Below, one piece after another: positions 9,106 through 19,399 of a stretch of DNA of 64,000 bases. The stretch is taken from positions 94,711 through 158,710 of the forward strand of contig JANQKR010000029.1 of assembly GCA_028281025.1 (NCBI GenBank), read 5' to 3'. The stretch's first letter is position 1, and every line of letters begins with the position of its first letter. Source of the stretch: Croceivirga sp. GTDB taxonomy: Bacteria > Bacteroidota > Bacteroidia > Flavobacteriales > Flavobacteriaceae. Below the pieces are notes generated by a model. That model saw nothing but the letters and a program-made list of their open reading frames with translations. It did not search any database and was not told the DNA's origin. Both the position numbers and the translations under genes were made by a program.

Positions 9106-11123
9106 TGCGTTTTTCTGAATTTGTTTCCGTTAAGCTTACCTTTTGTTTGGTTCTGGGAATCGTTGCGGGTTATTACATTCAACCTAAAATTGAATTCATA
9201 GCCGTTGCACTCATTGTTCTTATCGCACTTCTGGGATTCATCCACAAACTCCAAAAAAGGGCCTCATTTTCATTTTTTGGACCAATCGCCTTTCTGACCA
9301 CTACCTTGATCGGGATGTTGATCATCAGCTTCTCCAACCCCAAAAATCAGCCAAACCATTATCTGAAGGTATCCGGCCTTGAAAAGACACTCCGATTAAA
9401 AATCACACAAACCTTAAAACCCAATACCTATTCCCACCGTTATTTTGCAAGGGTTGAATCCATTGATGGAAAAGGGGGCTCTGGTACCTTAATGCTCTAT
9501 GTGACCAAGGATTCCCTAACAAAGGAGCTTCTAGTCGATGATGAAGTTTTGTCCCGGGCCGTGATACATCCGGTGCTGCCGTCCTTAAATCCCTATCAGT
9601 TTGATTATAAAGACTATTTAAGAAAACAAGGGGTTTACGGTCAAATTCAAATTTCCGGCCATGAATTCCTCAAACTCAAAGATCCTTCGCCCTCCCTAAG
9701 GGGAATTGCTGCCAATTTCCGATTGGATATAATCACCAAACTACAAAAACAACCCTTTGGCAAAGAACAATTGGGTGTTATCCAGGCCTTACTATTGGGA
9801 CAGCGAAATGACATTTCCGAAGAAACCTATGACAACTATAAAAATGCCGGAGCGGTCCACATTTTGGCGGTCTCTGGACTTCATGTGGGGATTCTGTTGG
9901 TATTGCTCCAGTTTTTGTTACAACCCTTGGAACGCTTGCAAAGGGGAAAAACGTTGAAATTGATAATCATTGTTGCCCTCTTATGGAGCTATGCTTTTGT
10001 GGCCGGTCTTTCACCTTCCATCATAAGGGCGGTTACCATGTTCTCCTTTTTAGCGTATGCGCTTTATTTAAATAGACCTACCAATACGTTCAATATACTG
10101 GCACTGTCCATGTTCTCTATTCTTCTGATCAATCCGCTCTTTCTCTTCCAAGTAGGTTTTCAAATGAGTTACGCTGCCGTTTTTGCCATTGTTTGGATGT
10201 ATCCAAAACTGCGACAATTTTGGTTTCCAAATTGGTGGTTGGTCCGAAAAGGATGGCAACTGCTTTCGGTAAGTATCGCAGCCCAACTAGGGGTACTGCC
10301 TTTGAGTTTGTTTTATTTTCATCAGTTTCCTGCCTTGTTTTTTGTTTCCAATCTTATTGTGGTGCCTTTTTTGGGGATTATCCTGGGTTTTGGAATACTG
10401 GTATTGGTCTTGGTCCATTTTGACCTTTTACCGTCCTTTCTGGTTACTGTCTACGATGGGCTTATCGGAGGTATGAACGCCGTCATAGCATGGGTTGCCC
10501 AACAGGAAGCCTTTCTTTTTGGGGATATTCCTTTTGATGCCGTACAAATGGTACTGACCTGCATTATGATCATAGGCCTTGTCCATGTTTTATCTTCCCC
10601 CAATTTCAAAAATCTTACGGTTTTACTGACTGCCCTAATGATCCATTGTGGTTATCTATTCCTTGAGGTGTGGACATCCCACAATCACGAAAAAGTATGG
10701 TTATTGCATCAAACCAAGAATTCGGTAGTGTTGCATCAGCAGGGGCAACGACTACATGTCCTGACCCATGCTCCGGACAAAACCAAAAGATTGGTGAGGG
10801 ACTATACCATTGCCCAACGGATAAGGTCTGTACGTTTGGACACGCTTCAAAACAACTATCAAGCCCATGGTGAAAAACTTCTCATTTTGGGTGGTACAGG
10901 GGTGTATACCCATATTAAAATGCCGAGGTATGTGTTACTTACGCAATCCCCAAAAATCCATTTGGAACGATTTATTGATTCCGTACAACCCAAAATGATA
11001 TTGGCCGATGGCAGCAATTACAAGAGTATCGTACGCAAATGGCGGCAAACCTGCAAAAAAAGAAAACTCCCTTTCCACTATACCGGTGAAAAGGGAGCGT
11101 ATCCATTTATTTTCGAAGACTAG
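9105..11123 (+). CDS. ComEC/Rec2-family DNA uptake channel protein
   Basis: 672 residues, starting at the ATG that overlaps the previous stop. An N-terminal DUF4131-like part with two hydrophobic segments precedes the competence domain, marked by LLLGQRNDIS and GAVHILAVSGLHVGILL near residue 255, followed by about eight membrane segments. The family carries single-stranded DNA across the inner membrane during transformation. The C-terminal 170 residues lie where other ComEC proteins have a metallo-beta-lactamase domain, but no HxHxDH motif is present, so the nuclease-like part is absent or degenerate. No other competence genes are in the window. Confidence 0.92.
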   Translation: MRFSEFVSVKLTFCLVLGIVAGYYIQPKIEFIAVALIVLIALLGFIHKLQKRASFSFFGPIAFLTTTLIGMLIISFSNPKNQPNHYLKVSGLEKTLRLKITQTLKPNTYSHRYFARVESIDGKGGSGTLMLYVTKDSLTKELLVDDEVLSRAVIHPVLPSLNPYQFDYKDYLRKQGVYGQIQISGHEFLKLKDPSPSLRGIAANFRLDIITKLQKQPFGKEQLGVIQALLLGQRNDISEETYDNYKNAGAVHILAVSGLHVGILLVLLQFLLQPLERLQRGKTLKLIIIVALLWSYAFVAGLSPSIIRAVTMFSFLAYALYLNRPTNTFNILALSMFSILLINPLFLFQVGFQMSYAAVFAIVWMYPKLRQFWFPNWWLVRKGWQLLSVSIAAQLGVLPLSLFYFHQFPALFFVSNLIVVPFLGIILGFGILVLVLVHFDLLPSFLVTVYDGLIGGMNAVIAWVAQQEAFLFGDIPFDAVQMVLTCIMIIGLVHVLSSPNFKNLTVLLTALMIHCGYLFLEVWTSHNHEKVWLLHQTKNSVVLHQQGQRLHVLTHAPDKTKRLVRDYTIAQRIRSVRLDTLQNNYQAHGEKLLILGGTGVYTHIKMPRYVLLTQSPKIHLERFIDSVQPKMILADGSNYKSIVRKWRQTCKKRKLPFHYTGEKGAYPFIFED

Positions 11124-12655
11124 TGTACTTTGCCCATTAATCGTTTAATCAAAGGGGATGCCGCCAATACCAAAATACCGGCGCCAAGGGAATATTTGGC
11201 AATGAGCATGAACCCATCCGTGTAAACACCAAGGGTATCCATACCTCCAACATTGGCGTCAGTACTTTCAATGGCCAATTGTTTTCCTATAAAACCTACC
11301 ACTTGAAAAGCAAATGCCGAGGACAAAAACCAAACCCCCATCATAAAGGCAACAATTCGTTTTGGTGACAAGTCCGTAATCTTTGAAAGCCCAACGGGAG
11401 ACATGAACAATTCCCCAACGGACAATAAAAAATACATCAACAGCAGATAAGCAAAGGGCACCAATCCATTTTCAGTGGCACTGGCCCCACTAATGGCCAA
11501 CACATAAAAACTGATTCCCGCAAAAACCAAACCCAGGCCAAATTTATAGGGGGTACGGGGATTTAGGTTCTTCTTTGAAAGAAATGTCCATAACAGCGAG
11601 ATGGGTATGGCCAATAGAATAATGAACATGGGGTTTAGTGAATTGGTCTGGGAAGCAGACATTATTCCTTCCAAATCAACGTTTCTTGCCGAAAACAAGG
11701 TGATCACACTTCCAGAGAGTTCATGAAACCCCCAGAAAATGGTCATAAAAAAAGTAATCAATACCGCCACAAATAGCTTTTTACGCTCCTCCAAGGTTGC
11801 CTTGAACATAATATATCCTAAATAGAGCAAAATGGTTACGGCGATAAGTTTAAAAATTACATTGACAATATTTTGATCTCCAAAAAAGCTTCCATCTGCA
11901 CCCAATGGCTTGTAGGAGGACAATAAAAATGCAATAAATGGAACACTCAATACACAAAGAATGGGGACCACGGTACTTTGAGGCATGCCTAAAAGCCTTT
12001 TTTCATCCATTCTGGCCTTGGGCGCCATCCCTTTATCACCAAACACACCCCTTCTGATGCCACTCCAGAAAAAAAGCAAGCCTGTTAACATGCCAATACC
12101 TGCCAAACCAAAACCATAATGCCAACCGTACTTGGCTGCCAACCAACCGCACAGCAGCGGAGACACCCACGCCCCAATATTAATGCCCATGTAAAAAATG
12201 GTAAAGCCCGAATCCTTTTTTGGATCACCTTCTTTGTAGAGCGTACCCACAAATGTGGAAATATTAGGTTTAAAGAACCCATTGCCGACTATGATAAAGG
12301 AAAGTGCGAGAAAAAAGGCGATGTCGTTTTCAATGGCCAGAACAAAATGTCCAATGGACATAAATATACCTCCGAGAAAAATGGATTTTCGCATGCCCAT
12401 AATCGTATCGGAAATTCTACCTCCAACTACCGTAGAAGCGTAAACCAAGGAACCGTAAGAGGCATAAACTGCGGCGGTGGCATAATCCCGCTCCATTAAC
12501 TTTTCAAAAATAACATTGACCATATATAAGGTCAACAGTGCCCGCATCCCATAAAAACTGAAACGTTCCCAAAGCTCTGCAAAGAAGAGGTAAAAAAGTC
12601 CTTGGGGGTGTCCTAATAGCTGCTTTTCACTCGCAGGTGTTATATCATTTGACAT
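11120..12655 (-). CDS. POT/PTR2-family proton-coupled di-/tripeptide transporter
   Basis: 511 residues with 12-14 membrane segments. The proton-coupling motif ExxERF appears as ELWERFSFYGMRALL in segment 1, and FYMGINIGAWVSPLLCG in the segment 4-5 region matches the PTR2 signature. It imports short peptides using the proton gradient. It lies 38 bases downstream of a dipeptidyl peptidase IV gene on the same strand, which suggests one transcript: the peptidase releases dipeptides and this protein takes them up. The stop codon shares CTAG with the stop of comEC. Confidence 0.94.
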   Translation of the reverse strand: MSNDITPASEKQLLGHPQGLFYLFFAELWERFSFYGMRALLTLYMVNVIFEKLMERDYATAAVYASYGSLVYASTVVGGRISDTIMGMRKSIFLGGIFMSIGHFVLAIENDIAFFLALSFIIVGNGFFKPNISTFVGTLYKEGDPKKDSGFTIFYMGINIGAWVSPLLCGWLAAKYGWHYGFGLAGIGMLTGLLFFWSGIRRGVFGDKGMAPKARMDEKRLLGMPQSTVVPILCVLSVPFIAFLLSSYKPLGADGSFFGDQNIVNVIFKLIAVTILLYLGYIMFKATLEERKKLFVAVLITFFMTIFWGFHELSGSVITLFSARNVDLEGIMSASQTNSLNPMFIILLAIPISLLWTFLSKKNLNPRTPYKFGLGLVFAGISFYVLAISGASATENGLVPFAYLLLMYFLLSVGELFMSPVGLSKITDLSPKRIVAFMMGVWFLSSAFAFQVVGFIGKQLAIESTDANVGGMDTLGVYTDGFMLIAKYSLGAGILVLAASPLIKRLMGKVH

Positions 12656-12693
12656 ATTTAGTTGGTTTAGTTAACAATTGGATTATATTTGGT

Positions 12694-14904
12694 TTAACCC
12701 TTTATGGGTTGCTTTAAGAGTTGTGCGGGCTTCTTTGGCCTATCCCTGAGTTTTTCAATGACAAAGTCCGTCATTTTACGATAGAGGTGCTTCCGTGTAT
12801 TGCCCCCATAAATGCCATGGTTTTTATCCGGGTAAATTGCCCATTCAAACTGCTTGTCGGCCTGGATCAGGGCTTCCGCCATTCGCATTGTATTTTGTAG
12901 ATGAACATTGTCATCACCAGAGCCATGTACCAATAAATAGTCGCCTTTTAACAACTCCGGATAATTGAATGGGGATTCGTTGTCATAGCCCCCCGGATTT
13001 TCCTGCGGAGTCCTTAAAAAACGTTCCGTGTAGATGGTATCATAAAACCGCCAGCTTGTGACAGGGGCAACGGCAATGGCCATTTCAAAAACATCGTTTC
13101 CCTTTAAAAGGGAGTTGGTACTCATATGCCCCCCGAAACTCCAGCCCCAAATACCTGTTCTTTCCTCATCAATATAGGGCAATGCGCTCAATTCCTTTGC
13201 CACCGCAATCTGGTCCTCCGTTTCATATTTGACCAAATTAAGATAGGTGGACTTTTTAAAATCCCTTCCCTTAAAACCGGTTCCCCGGCCATCAACACAC
13301 GCAACGATAACACCTTGGGAGGCCAGCATTTGGTGCCAATAGTCATTGCTCCCCATCCATCGATTGGCCACCTGTTGCGAACCAGGGCCGCTGTATTGAT
13401 ACAACAACAAGGGGTATTTTTTGGAGGGGTCAAAATCCGCAGGTTTAAGGGTCCACATATTTAACTCATTGCCATTTATTGTAATCGTGGAGAATTCCTT
13501 AGGGACCATTTCATAATCGCCAAGCTTTGCAAGCAAGGAGGTATTGTCCTTGATGTTTTTTAGTTTTTTTCCATCCTTGGCCCTATTGAGTGTAAATTCA
13601 TAAGGGGTTTCCGAATTGGAAAATGTATTGATATAGTACGTATAATCGGAACTGAAATCGGCTGAATTGGTTCCTTCCTTTGCGCTCAACCTTCTTTTGT
13701 TCTTCCCCGAAATTGATATACTGTACACATCCCTGTTAATGGAACCATTCTCCACGGACTGGTAATAAACCCTATCATTTTTCCGGTCATATCCGTAGTA
13801 ATTGGTCACTTCCCACGAACCTTGGGTAATTTGGTTGGCCAACCCACCATCTTTATTGTACAGATACAGGTGGTTATAGCCGTCTTTTTCACTGGTCCAG
13901 ATAAAACCATCATCGGCCAAAAAAGTAAGGTTATCATGGATATCCACATAAGCTTCATCCTTTTCCTCCAGTAAAACCGCCACCGAATTGTCCTTGGCGC
14001 TGACCTTGTGCAACTTTAAATGGTTCTGATGCCGGTTAATGGTTTGAACACTCAAGTAATCGGGATTGTTCATCCATTGGATTCTTGGAATATAGTAGGC
14101 ATCGCCCAAGTCAATATTGGATAGTTCACCCGTAGCAATATCGTATAGATGTAAACTTACCTTGGCATTTTCTTCCCCCGCCTTTGGATATTTGAACTCG
14201 TATTGGGCAGGATACAGATCGGTCCCATAGACATCCATGGAAAATTGGGGGACATTGGTTTCATCAAAACGGATGAAAGCTATTTTTGTGCCATTGCTGT
14301 TCCATTCAAAAGCTTGGACAAAAGCAAACTCCTCCTCATAGACCCAATCCGTAATTCCATTGATGATACGTCCATAAACCCCATCCTGGGTGATTTGTTT
14401 GGTTTCACCGGAGACCAAATCCATGAGGTACAGATTATTTTCGAATGCATAAACCACTTTGGAACCATCGGGGGACAGTTCCGGCTCCTGGATTTTGTTT
14501 TCCGATATTTTTTTTATCGATTTGGAACCAATATCATAAACGTAATAGATGCCCAACCTGGAACGGCGAAAAATGGGCTCTATCGCTGTCGCCAAGAGCA
14601 TCTTTGATTCATCATTACTGAACTCATACGAGGTGAAATACGGAACATTATCCGAAGAGGAAACTATGGTTTCCACCTTTTCCAGGGTTTTGTAATCATA
14701 TTTGTCAATGGAACTCCTTCGGGGATTTCCATCAAAATTGAGTACGGTGTACTGCTTGCCATTTTTCATGGAACGGAGTACATCCATTCCCTGTGTCCTA
14801 AACCCACCGCTCCAAATATCCTGGAGGGTGATTTTATTTTTTTGGGCTAAGACAATTGTAAAAGATGATAAAACGAATATCAGTGGGAGCGCTATTTTTC
14901 GCAT
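12694..14904 (-). CDS. Dipeptidyl peptidase IV (S9B family)
   Basis: 736 residues with signal peptide MRKIALPLIFVLSSFTIVLAQ. The N-terminal beta-propeller carries DWVYEEEFAF, the double-Glu motif that grips the peptide N-terminus in DPP-IV. The C-terminal alpha/beta hydrolase domain has the nucleophile in GWSFGGHMS, the Asp in GSGDDNVH and the His in DKNHGIYGG. It removes X-Pro or X-Ala dipeptides in the periplasm or outside the cell. The peptide transporter directly downstream fits this role. Confidence 0.95.
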   Translation of the reverse strand: MRKIALPLIFVLSSFTIVLAQKNKITLQDIWSGGFRTQGMDVLRSMKNGKQYTVLNFDGNPRRSSIDKYDYKTLEKVETIVSSSDNVPYFTSYEFSNDESKMLLATAIEPIFRRSRLGIYYVYDIGSKSIKKISENKIQEPELSPDGSKVVYAFENNLYLMDLVSGETKQITQDGVYGRIINGITDWVYEEEFAFVQAFEWNSNGTKIAFIRFDETNVPQFSMDVYGTDLYPAQYEFKYPKAGEENAKVSLHLYDIATGELSNIDLGDAYYIPRIQWMNNPDYLSVQTINRHQNHLKLHKVSAKDNSVAVLLEEKDEAYVDIHDNLTFLADDGFIWTSEKDGYNHLYLYNKDGGLANQITQGSWEVTNYYGYDRKNDRVYYQSVENGSINRDVYSISISGKNKRRLSAKEGTNSADFSSDYTYYINTFSNSETPYEFTLNRAKDGKKLKNIKDNTSLLAKLGDYEMVPKEFSTITINGNELNMWTLKPADFDPSKKYPLLLYQYSGPGSQQVANRWMGSNDYWHQMLASQGVIVACVDGRGTGFKGRDFKKSTYLNLVKYETEDQIAVAKELSALPYIDEERTGIWGWSFGGHMSTNSLLKGNDVFEMAIAVAPVTSWRFYDTIYTERFLRTPQENPGGYDNESPFNYPELLKGDYLLVHGSGDDNVHLQNTMRMAEALIQADKQFEWAIYPDKNHGIYGGNTRKHLYRKMTDFVIEKLRDRPKKPAQLLKQPIKG

Positions 14905-15050
14905 AGGTGTTTACTGCTTAAAAACGTTCAAGTATACTAATAATTTGTTGAACCCATTTGCCCCTTGTTGACCAAACCGGTTCCTGAATGTCCTAAATAT
15001 AAGGATTGATACCCTCATAGTACAAGAACTAAAGCAAAAACAGTAAAATG

Positions 15051-15072
15051 TATCTTTGCTGTTTTAAAGATA
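15051..15072 (+). promoter_or_regulatory. -7 element and inverted repeat before the HMG-CoA reductase gene
   Basis: TATCTTTG at 15051-15058 is a perfect TAnnTTTG -7 box, although no good -33 TTG is seen. Its first seven bases (TATCTTT) form an inverted repeat with AAAGATA at 15066-15072, so the transcription start lies inside a small palindrome. The start codon follows at 15076, leaving a leader of about 12 bases. Confidence 0.5.
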
Positions 15073-15075
15073 CCC

Positions 15076-16374
15076 ATGCAAAAAACCGTAGAAGGTTTCT
15101 CCAAATTATCCAAGGAGGAAAAGATAGATTGGATTGCCCATAATTGCACCACCAATCCAGAGCGGACAAAAACAACCCTGGCACAATACTGGAACCACGA
15201 TAGGGAACTTCAAAAAACCCATGATGAGTTTATTGAAAATACGCTTACCAATTACTATTTGCCTTTTGCGGTAGCCCCAAATTTCCTGCTCAATGGAAAG
15301 GTGTTTACGATCCCCATGATTATTGAAGAGAGCTCCGTTGTGGCTGCCGCCAGTAAGGCGGCAAAGTTTTGGTTGACCCGTGGTGGGTTCAAAACTACAA
15401 TACTGGGAACCGAAAAAGTGGGCCAGGTACATTTTATCCATCACGGTAAAAAAAATACCTTAATCGATTTCATCAAGGAAATAACCCCAAAATTTTACGA
15501 AGGGACGGAAACCATTACCCGTAACATGAAAAAGCGGGGCGGGGGCATTACGGCCATCTCCTTAAGGGACAAAACCGAAGGTTTACAAGGATACTACCAA
15601 TTGCACTGCACCTTTGAAACCTTGGATGCCATGGGGGCGAACTTCATCAATTCCTGTTTGGAACAATTTGCCAAAACCTTAAAGGAAGAGGCAGCAAAAA
15701 GAGCATTGGAACTTGAGGTCATCATGAGCATATTGAGCAATTACGTCCCCAATTGTTTGGTCCGTGCGGAGGTTTCCTGTCCAATAAGCACCGCTAAAGG
15801 TGACACAACGGTTTCTGCCGACTTTGCCAAGCGTTTTGTCCAGGCGGTTGCCATTGCCAAATCCGAACCCTTTAGGGCCGTTACGCACAATAAAGGAATT
15901 ATGAATGGGATTGACGCGGTTGTCCTGGCCACCGGAAATGATTTTAGGGCGGTAGAAGCGGGTGTACATGCTTTTGCAGCCAAGGATGGCCGTTATTCCA
16001 GCCTTACCCATGCAGAAATCAAGGACGGCCAGTTTACTTTTTGGATTGAGGTTCCATTGGCACTTGGCACCGTAGGTGGCCTAACTACGCTACATCCCCT
16101 GGTAAAATTGGCTTTGGAAATCCTCCAAAACCCATCTGCGAAGGAATTGATGCAAATCACTGCCGTAGCTGGACTGGCCCAAAATTTTGCTGCATTGCGC
16201 TCTTTGGTCACCACGGGAATCCAAAAGGGCCATATGAAAATGCATTTGTTGAATATGTTAAATCAACTTGGGGCCTCCGAACAGGAAAAAAGACAACTGG
16301 TGGACTATTTTAAGGAACGTACCGTGAGCAATGCTTCGGTAAAAGAAGGCTTGGAATTGATTCGGAAACAATAA
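15076..16374 (+). CDS. Hydroxymethylglutaryl-CoA reductase, class II
   Basis: 432 residues, the length of bacterial class II enzymes. The catalytic Glu is in IIEESSVVAAASKAAKF, the Lys in THNKGIMNGIDAV, the Asp in ATGNDFRAVEAG, and SADFAKRFVQAVAIAKSEPFR is typical. The enzyme interconverts HMG-CoA and mevalonate with NAD(P)H. Although class II enzymes are often labelled degradative, here the neighbour is a GHMP kinase overlapping by TAATG, so a role in isoprenoid synthesis by the mevalonate pathway is more likely. Confidence 0.94.
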   Translation: MQKTVEGFSKLSKEEKIDWIAHNCTTNPERTKTTLAQYWNHDRELQKTHDEFIENTLTNYYLPFAVAPNFLLNGKVFTIPMIIEESSVVAAASKAAKFWLTRGGFKTTILGTEKVGQVHFIHHGKKNTLIDFIKEITPKFYEGTETITRNMKKRGGGITAISLRDKTEGLQGYYQLHCTFETLDAMGANFINSCLEQFAKTLKEEAAKRALELEVIMSILSNYVPNCLVRAEVSCPISTAKGDTTVSADFAKRFVQAVAIAKSEPFRAVTHNKGIMNGIDAVVLATGNDFRAVEAGVHAFAAKDGRYSSLTHAEIKDGQFTFWIEVPLALGTVGGLTTLHPLVKLALEILQNPSAKELMQITAVAGLAQNFAALRSLVTTGIQKGHMKMHLLNMLNQLGASEQEKRQLVDYFKERTVSNASVKEGLELIRKQ

Positions 16375-17282
16375 TGGAAACGACCTATTACAGCAACGGC
16401 AAATTGTTGCTTTCCGCTGAATATGCTGTCTTGGATGGCGCTTTGGCATTGGCGGTTCCTACAACATATGGACAATCACTGGAAATCATGCCTTCGGATT
16501 CCGCAACTTTGGAATGGCAAAGCCTGGAACAACACAACAACGTCTGGTTCAACGCTACATTCGACACCAAAACCTTTGACATCCATTCTTGTTCCGATTC
16601 GGAATTGGCGGAAACCTTAAAACGGATTTTGACCCAGGCCAGGGAACTGAATCCAAAATTCATTGCCGAATCCAAAGGGCACAGAGCCATTTCCAAACTT
16701 GCCTTCCCCAGAAATTGGGGATTGGGTTCCTCATCCACGCTACTGAACAATATTGCCCAATGGGCTTCCGTAGATCCTTATACCCTGCTCAAGCGTACTT
16801 TTGGTGGAAGTGGGTACGATATCGCCTGTGCGCAACACAACACCCCTATCCTGTATCAACTTGTTGACAAAAAACCCATTATCGAAGAAGTGGTTTTCCA
16901 GCCCTCTTTTCAAAGCCAACTGTATTTTGTCCATCTCAATCAAAAACAGGACAGCAGGGCAGCCATAGCCAATTACCGAAAGCAGGATTTTGATACGTTC
17001 ACCTTGGTCACCGATCTTACTGGTATTACAAGGGAACTTTTCCATGCCACTACGTTGGCCGATTTTGAGTCGCTTTTAACGGTACATGAGGCCATCCTAT
17101 CCAAAGTCCTAAAAATAGCCCCCATAAAGGAGCGGCTTTTTTCGGATTATTACGGGGCCATTAAAAGTCTTGGTGGTTGGGGTGGTGACTTTGTCCTTGC
17201 CACGGGAAATGAAAAAACCCCCAGCTATTTTAAAGCCAGGGGTTTTACTACTGTAGTTCCGTATTCGGATATGGTGCTTTAA
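16374..17282 (+). CDS. GYDIA-family GHMP kinase (mevalonate-pathway kinase-like)
   Basis: 302 residues. The GHMP ATP-binding loop is visible as NWGLGSSSTLLNN near residue 120, and the family name motif GYDIACAQ follows at about residue 147; KSLGGWGGDFVLATG near the C-terminus is the third GHMP motif. N-terminal GKLLLSAEYAVLDGALALA is typical of mevalonate and phosphomevalonate kinases. The start overlaps the stop of the HMG-CoA reductase gene, so the two are translationally coupled. The exact substrate (mevalonate or phosphomevalonate) cannot be read from the sequence. The stop shares TTAA with the convergent PpiD-like gene. Confidence 0.88.
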   Translation: METTYYSNGKLLLSAEYAVLDGALALAVPTTYGQSLEIMPSDSATLEWQSLEQHNNVWFNATFDTKTFDIHSCSDSELAETLKRILTQARELNPKFIAESKGHRAISKLAFPRNWGLGSSSTLLNNIAQWASVDPYTLLKRTFGGSGYDIACAQHNTPILYQLVDKKPIIEEVVFQPSFQSQLYFVHLNQKQDSRAAIANYRKQDFDTFTLVTDLTGITRELFHATTLADFESLLTVHEAILSKVLKIAPIKERLFSDYYGAIKSLGGWGGDFVLATGNEKTPSYFKARGFTTVVPYSDMVL

Positions 17283-19399
17283 TAAAAGGTTGCCCTATTA
17301 TCCTCGATTTCCGCACTTTCTTTGAGTGCATTGTACACACCGGTATTGACCGCGTTTCGTTTTTGATTGGTAAGTGTATTGGCAAACGTGCTGAAGTTAG
17401 GCAAGGAAGCCCCTTCTTCCTTTTTGGTTACTTTGACCATAAAAAGTCCTGTTTCCCCTTTGATCACTTCGGAGGTTTCACCTTCTGCAAGGCCAAATGC
17501 CCTTCCTACGACCAAAGCTTCCCTACCGGCCCCTGGAATGGTAGGGGATTTTCTTGTCACGGCAGTGGCATTTGAAGTGCTTACGCCATGATTGGTCGCA
17601 AAATCCTCCAGTGTGGTCACCGTGGTGTTGGACATTATCTGTGCGGCCTTCTTCTCCTTTCGGATTTTTGGCAGTGCCTGTGCCGATGCATCTTCTACGG
17701 ACATCGTACCTTCCTTGTACTTCTTGGTCAATTGTACTACGGCATAACCATTCGTTAAATCAAATCGCTTAATGTTCCCAACCTTGGTATCTTCATTGAA
17801 GGCCCATTGCACGATACTTCTTTGGGAATCCAAGCCCGGAAGGTTTTCATCCATTTCCTTGATCTTGTTCACGGGACGCACCACCAAATCACTTTCTTTT
17901 GCAATATCGGAATATGCTTCAGCTTCGGCATCGGAAACTGACATTTCGAATTTGGTGGCATCCGTAAACAAGGCATTGACGGTCTCTTCGGAAGGCTGGA
18001 TTTCCCTTGATAAGGTAGCGACCTGAAGGATATCCTGCTTATCATCCACCCTTATGATATGAAACCCAAATTCCGTTTCTACCAGACCTATGGATCCCAC
18101 CGCATTTCCAAAACAAAAATCATTGAATGCATCGGCCATAATCCCTTCCTGAAAATATCCCAAATCCCCACCTCTAGGGGCAGAAGGCCCGTCAGAATTG
18201 TCCCTTGCCAGTGCAGTAAAATCGGCATCCGTTTTTTGGGCCTCTGCCAAAATCCTGTTTGCTTCCCTTTCTGCTTCTTCCTTGGTCCTCTTGATTTCCG
18301 GGTTGGCCCGTGTGGCCCCCTCATAAGCAAAAAGAATATGACTTGCCTTTACCGAACCTTGGGGTTTTCTTGCCATTATCCTTGACACCCTAAAAAAGTC
18401 ACCATCCCTGTACGGTCCATAAACCTCGCCATCCGCCAAATTGAAAATGCTGTCCACAGCAACGGCGGGAAGGTCCTTTTTGGCCTTATAGATGGTATCG
18501 AACTTGGTATCGGAATTCCTATCCAGAAAAGCGGTCATGTCCTGGGTATTTCGAAAACCGGGAATGGTATCCGTGGTGTTGCGTTCTTGGATGTACTCGA
18601 CCGTGTCCTGCAGTAATTTAACGATATCGTCCTTTACCGCATTTTCATCCTCTGCGGAAGCAGCCTCTTCAAAAAACACAAAACGGATATCCCTTGCCTT
18701 CTCCTGTTTAAAATCTTCCTCATTTTCCTTGATGTAGGCGGCTATTTCATCTTTGGACACCTGTATGGTGCTGTCCGGAATGGAAGTATAGGGAACCCGT
18801 ACAAACTGCAAATCCACTTTATCATTGGCCAACTTATAGTCAAATTCCCCTTCGGATAGTGTAGCTCCCGATCCCGCTTTTATCAAATTGAAATAGATTT
18901 GCTCCTTGGCGGACTGCATGATCTGTTTTTCAATTTCCAACCAGTTGTCATACAACAAAGGATTTGTTTCCCTCCAATCTGCAATGGCCGCCTTAAAAAC
19001 CTCTGGGTTAAAGATTCCATTTTCGTCTTGAAAAGAAGGGTCCTGGGCGTAACCTGTATTTTTTATGAAGTCCACGATCTGATCGCTCTCCACATCAATG
19101 CCCAGCTTATCAAATTGCTGATTTAGAATGGCATTCCTGATTTCTTGGTCATATACGCGGTTTACCAACTGGGTCGATGAAAAACTGGGTCCAAATTGGC
19201 GCTGGGCCTGTTCCAATTTTCGGGTAAAGTCCTCCCGGGATATCGGTTCCCCATTGACCTCCGCTATGGTTGAGCCAATTTTTCCCCCGGCAAAATCATT
19301 TCCTGTAAACACCCCGGAAATCACAAATGCGAACAACGCCATACCTATGATAAGGATCAATACCGTGGTACGCTTCCTAATATTTTCTAAAATAGCCAT
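17279..19399 (-). CDS. PpiD-like periplasmic peptidyl-prolyl isomerase (SurA N-domain, rotamase)
   Basis: 706 residues. One N-terminal membrane anchor (TTVLILIIGMALFAFVISGVF) precedes a SurA_N-type chaperone domain and a PpiC parvulin domain around residues 345-450 (VKASHILFAYEG, DNSDGPSAPRGGDLGYF, GFHIIRVDDK). A long C-terminal part resembles further PpiD chaperone modules. PpiD helps newly exported proteins fold at the Sec translocon. It is the last gene of a minus-strand run that includes lptC, which suggests joint production of envelope-assembly factors. Confidence 0.92.
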   Translation of the reverse strand: MAILENIRKRTTVLILIIGMALFAFVISGVFTGNDFAGGKIGSTIAEVNGEPISREDFTRKLEQAQRQFGPSFSSTQLVNRVYDQEIRNAILNQQFDKLGIDVESDQIVDFIKNTGYAQDPSFQDENGIFNPEVFKAAIADWRETNPLLYDNWLEIEKQIMQSAKEQIYFNLIKAGSGATLSEGEFDYKLANDKVDLQFVRVPYTSIPDSTIQVSKDEIAAYIKENEEDFKQEKARDIRFVFFEEAASAEDENAVKDDIVKLLQDTVEYIQERNTTDTIPGFRNTQDMTAFLDRNSDTKFDTIYKAKKDLPAVAVDSIFNLADGEVYGPYRDGDFFRVSRIMARKPQGSVKASHILFAYEGATRANPEIKRTKEEAEREANRILAEAQKTDADFTALARDNSDGPSAPRGGDLGYFQEGIMADAFNDFCFGNAVGSIGLVETEFGFHIIRVDDKQDILQVATLSREIQPSEETVNALFTDATKFEMSVSDAEAEAYSDIAKESDLVVRPVNKIKEMDENLPGLDSQRSIVQWAFNEDTKVGNIKRFDLTNGYAVVQLTKKYKEGTMSVEDASAQALPKIRKEKKAAQIMSNTTVTTLEDFATNHGVSTSNATAVTRKSPTIPGAGREALVVGRAFGLAEGETSEVIKGETGLFMVKVTKKEEGASLPNFSTFANTLTNQKRNAVNTGVYNALKESAEIEDNRATFY

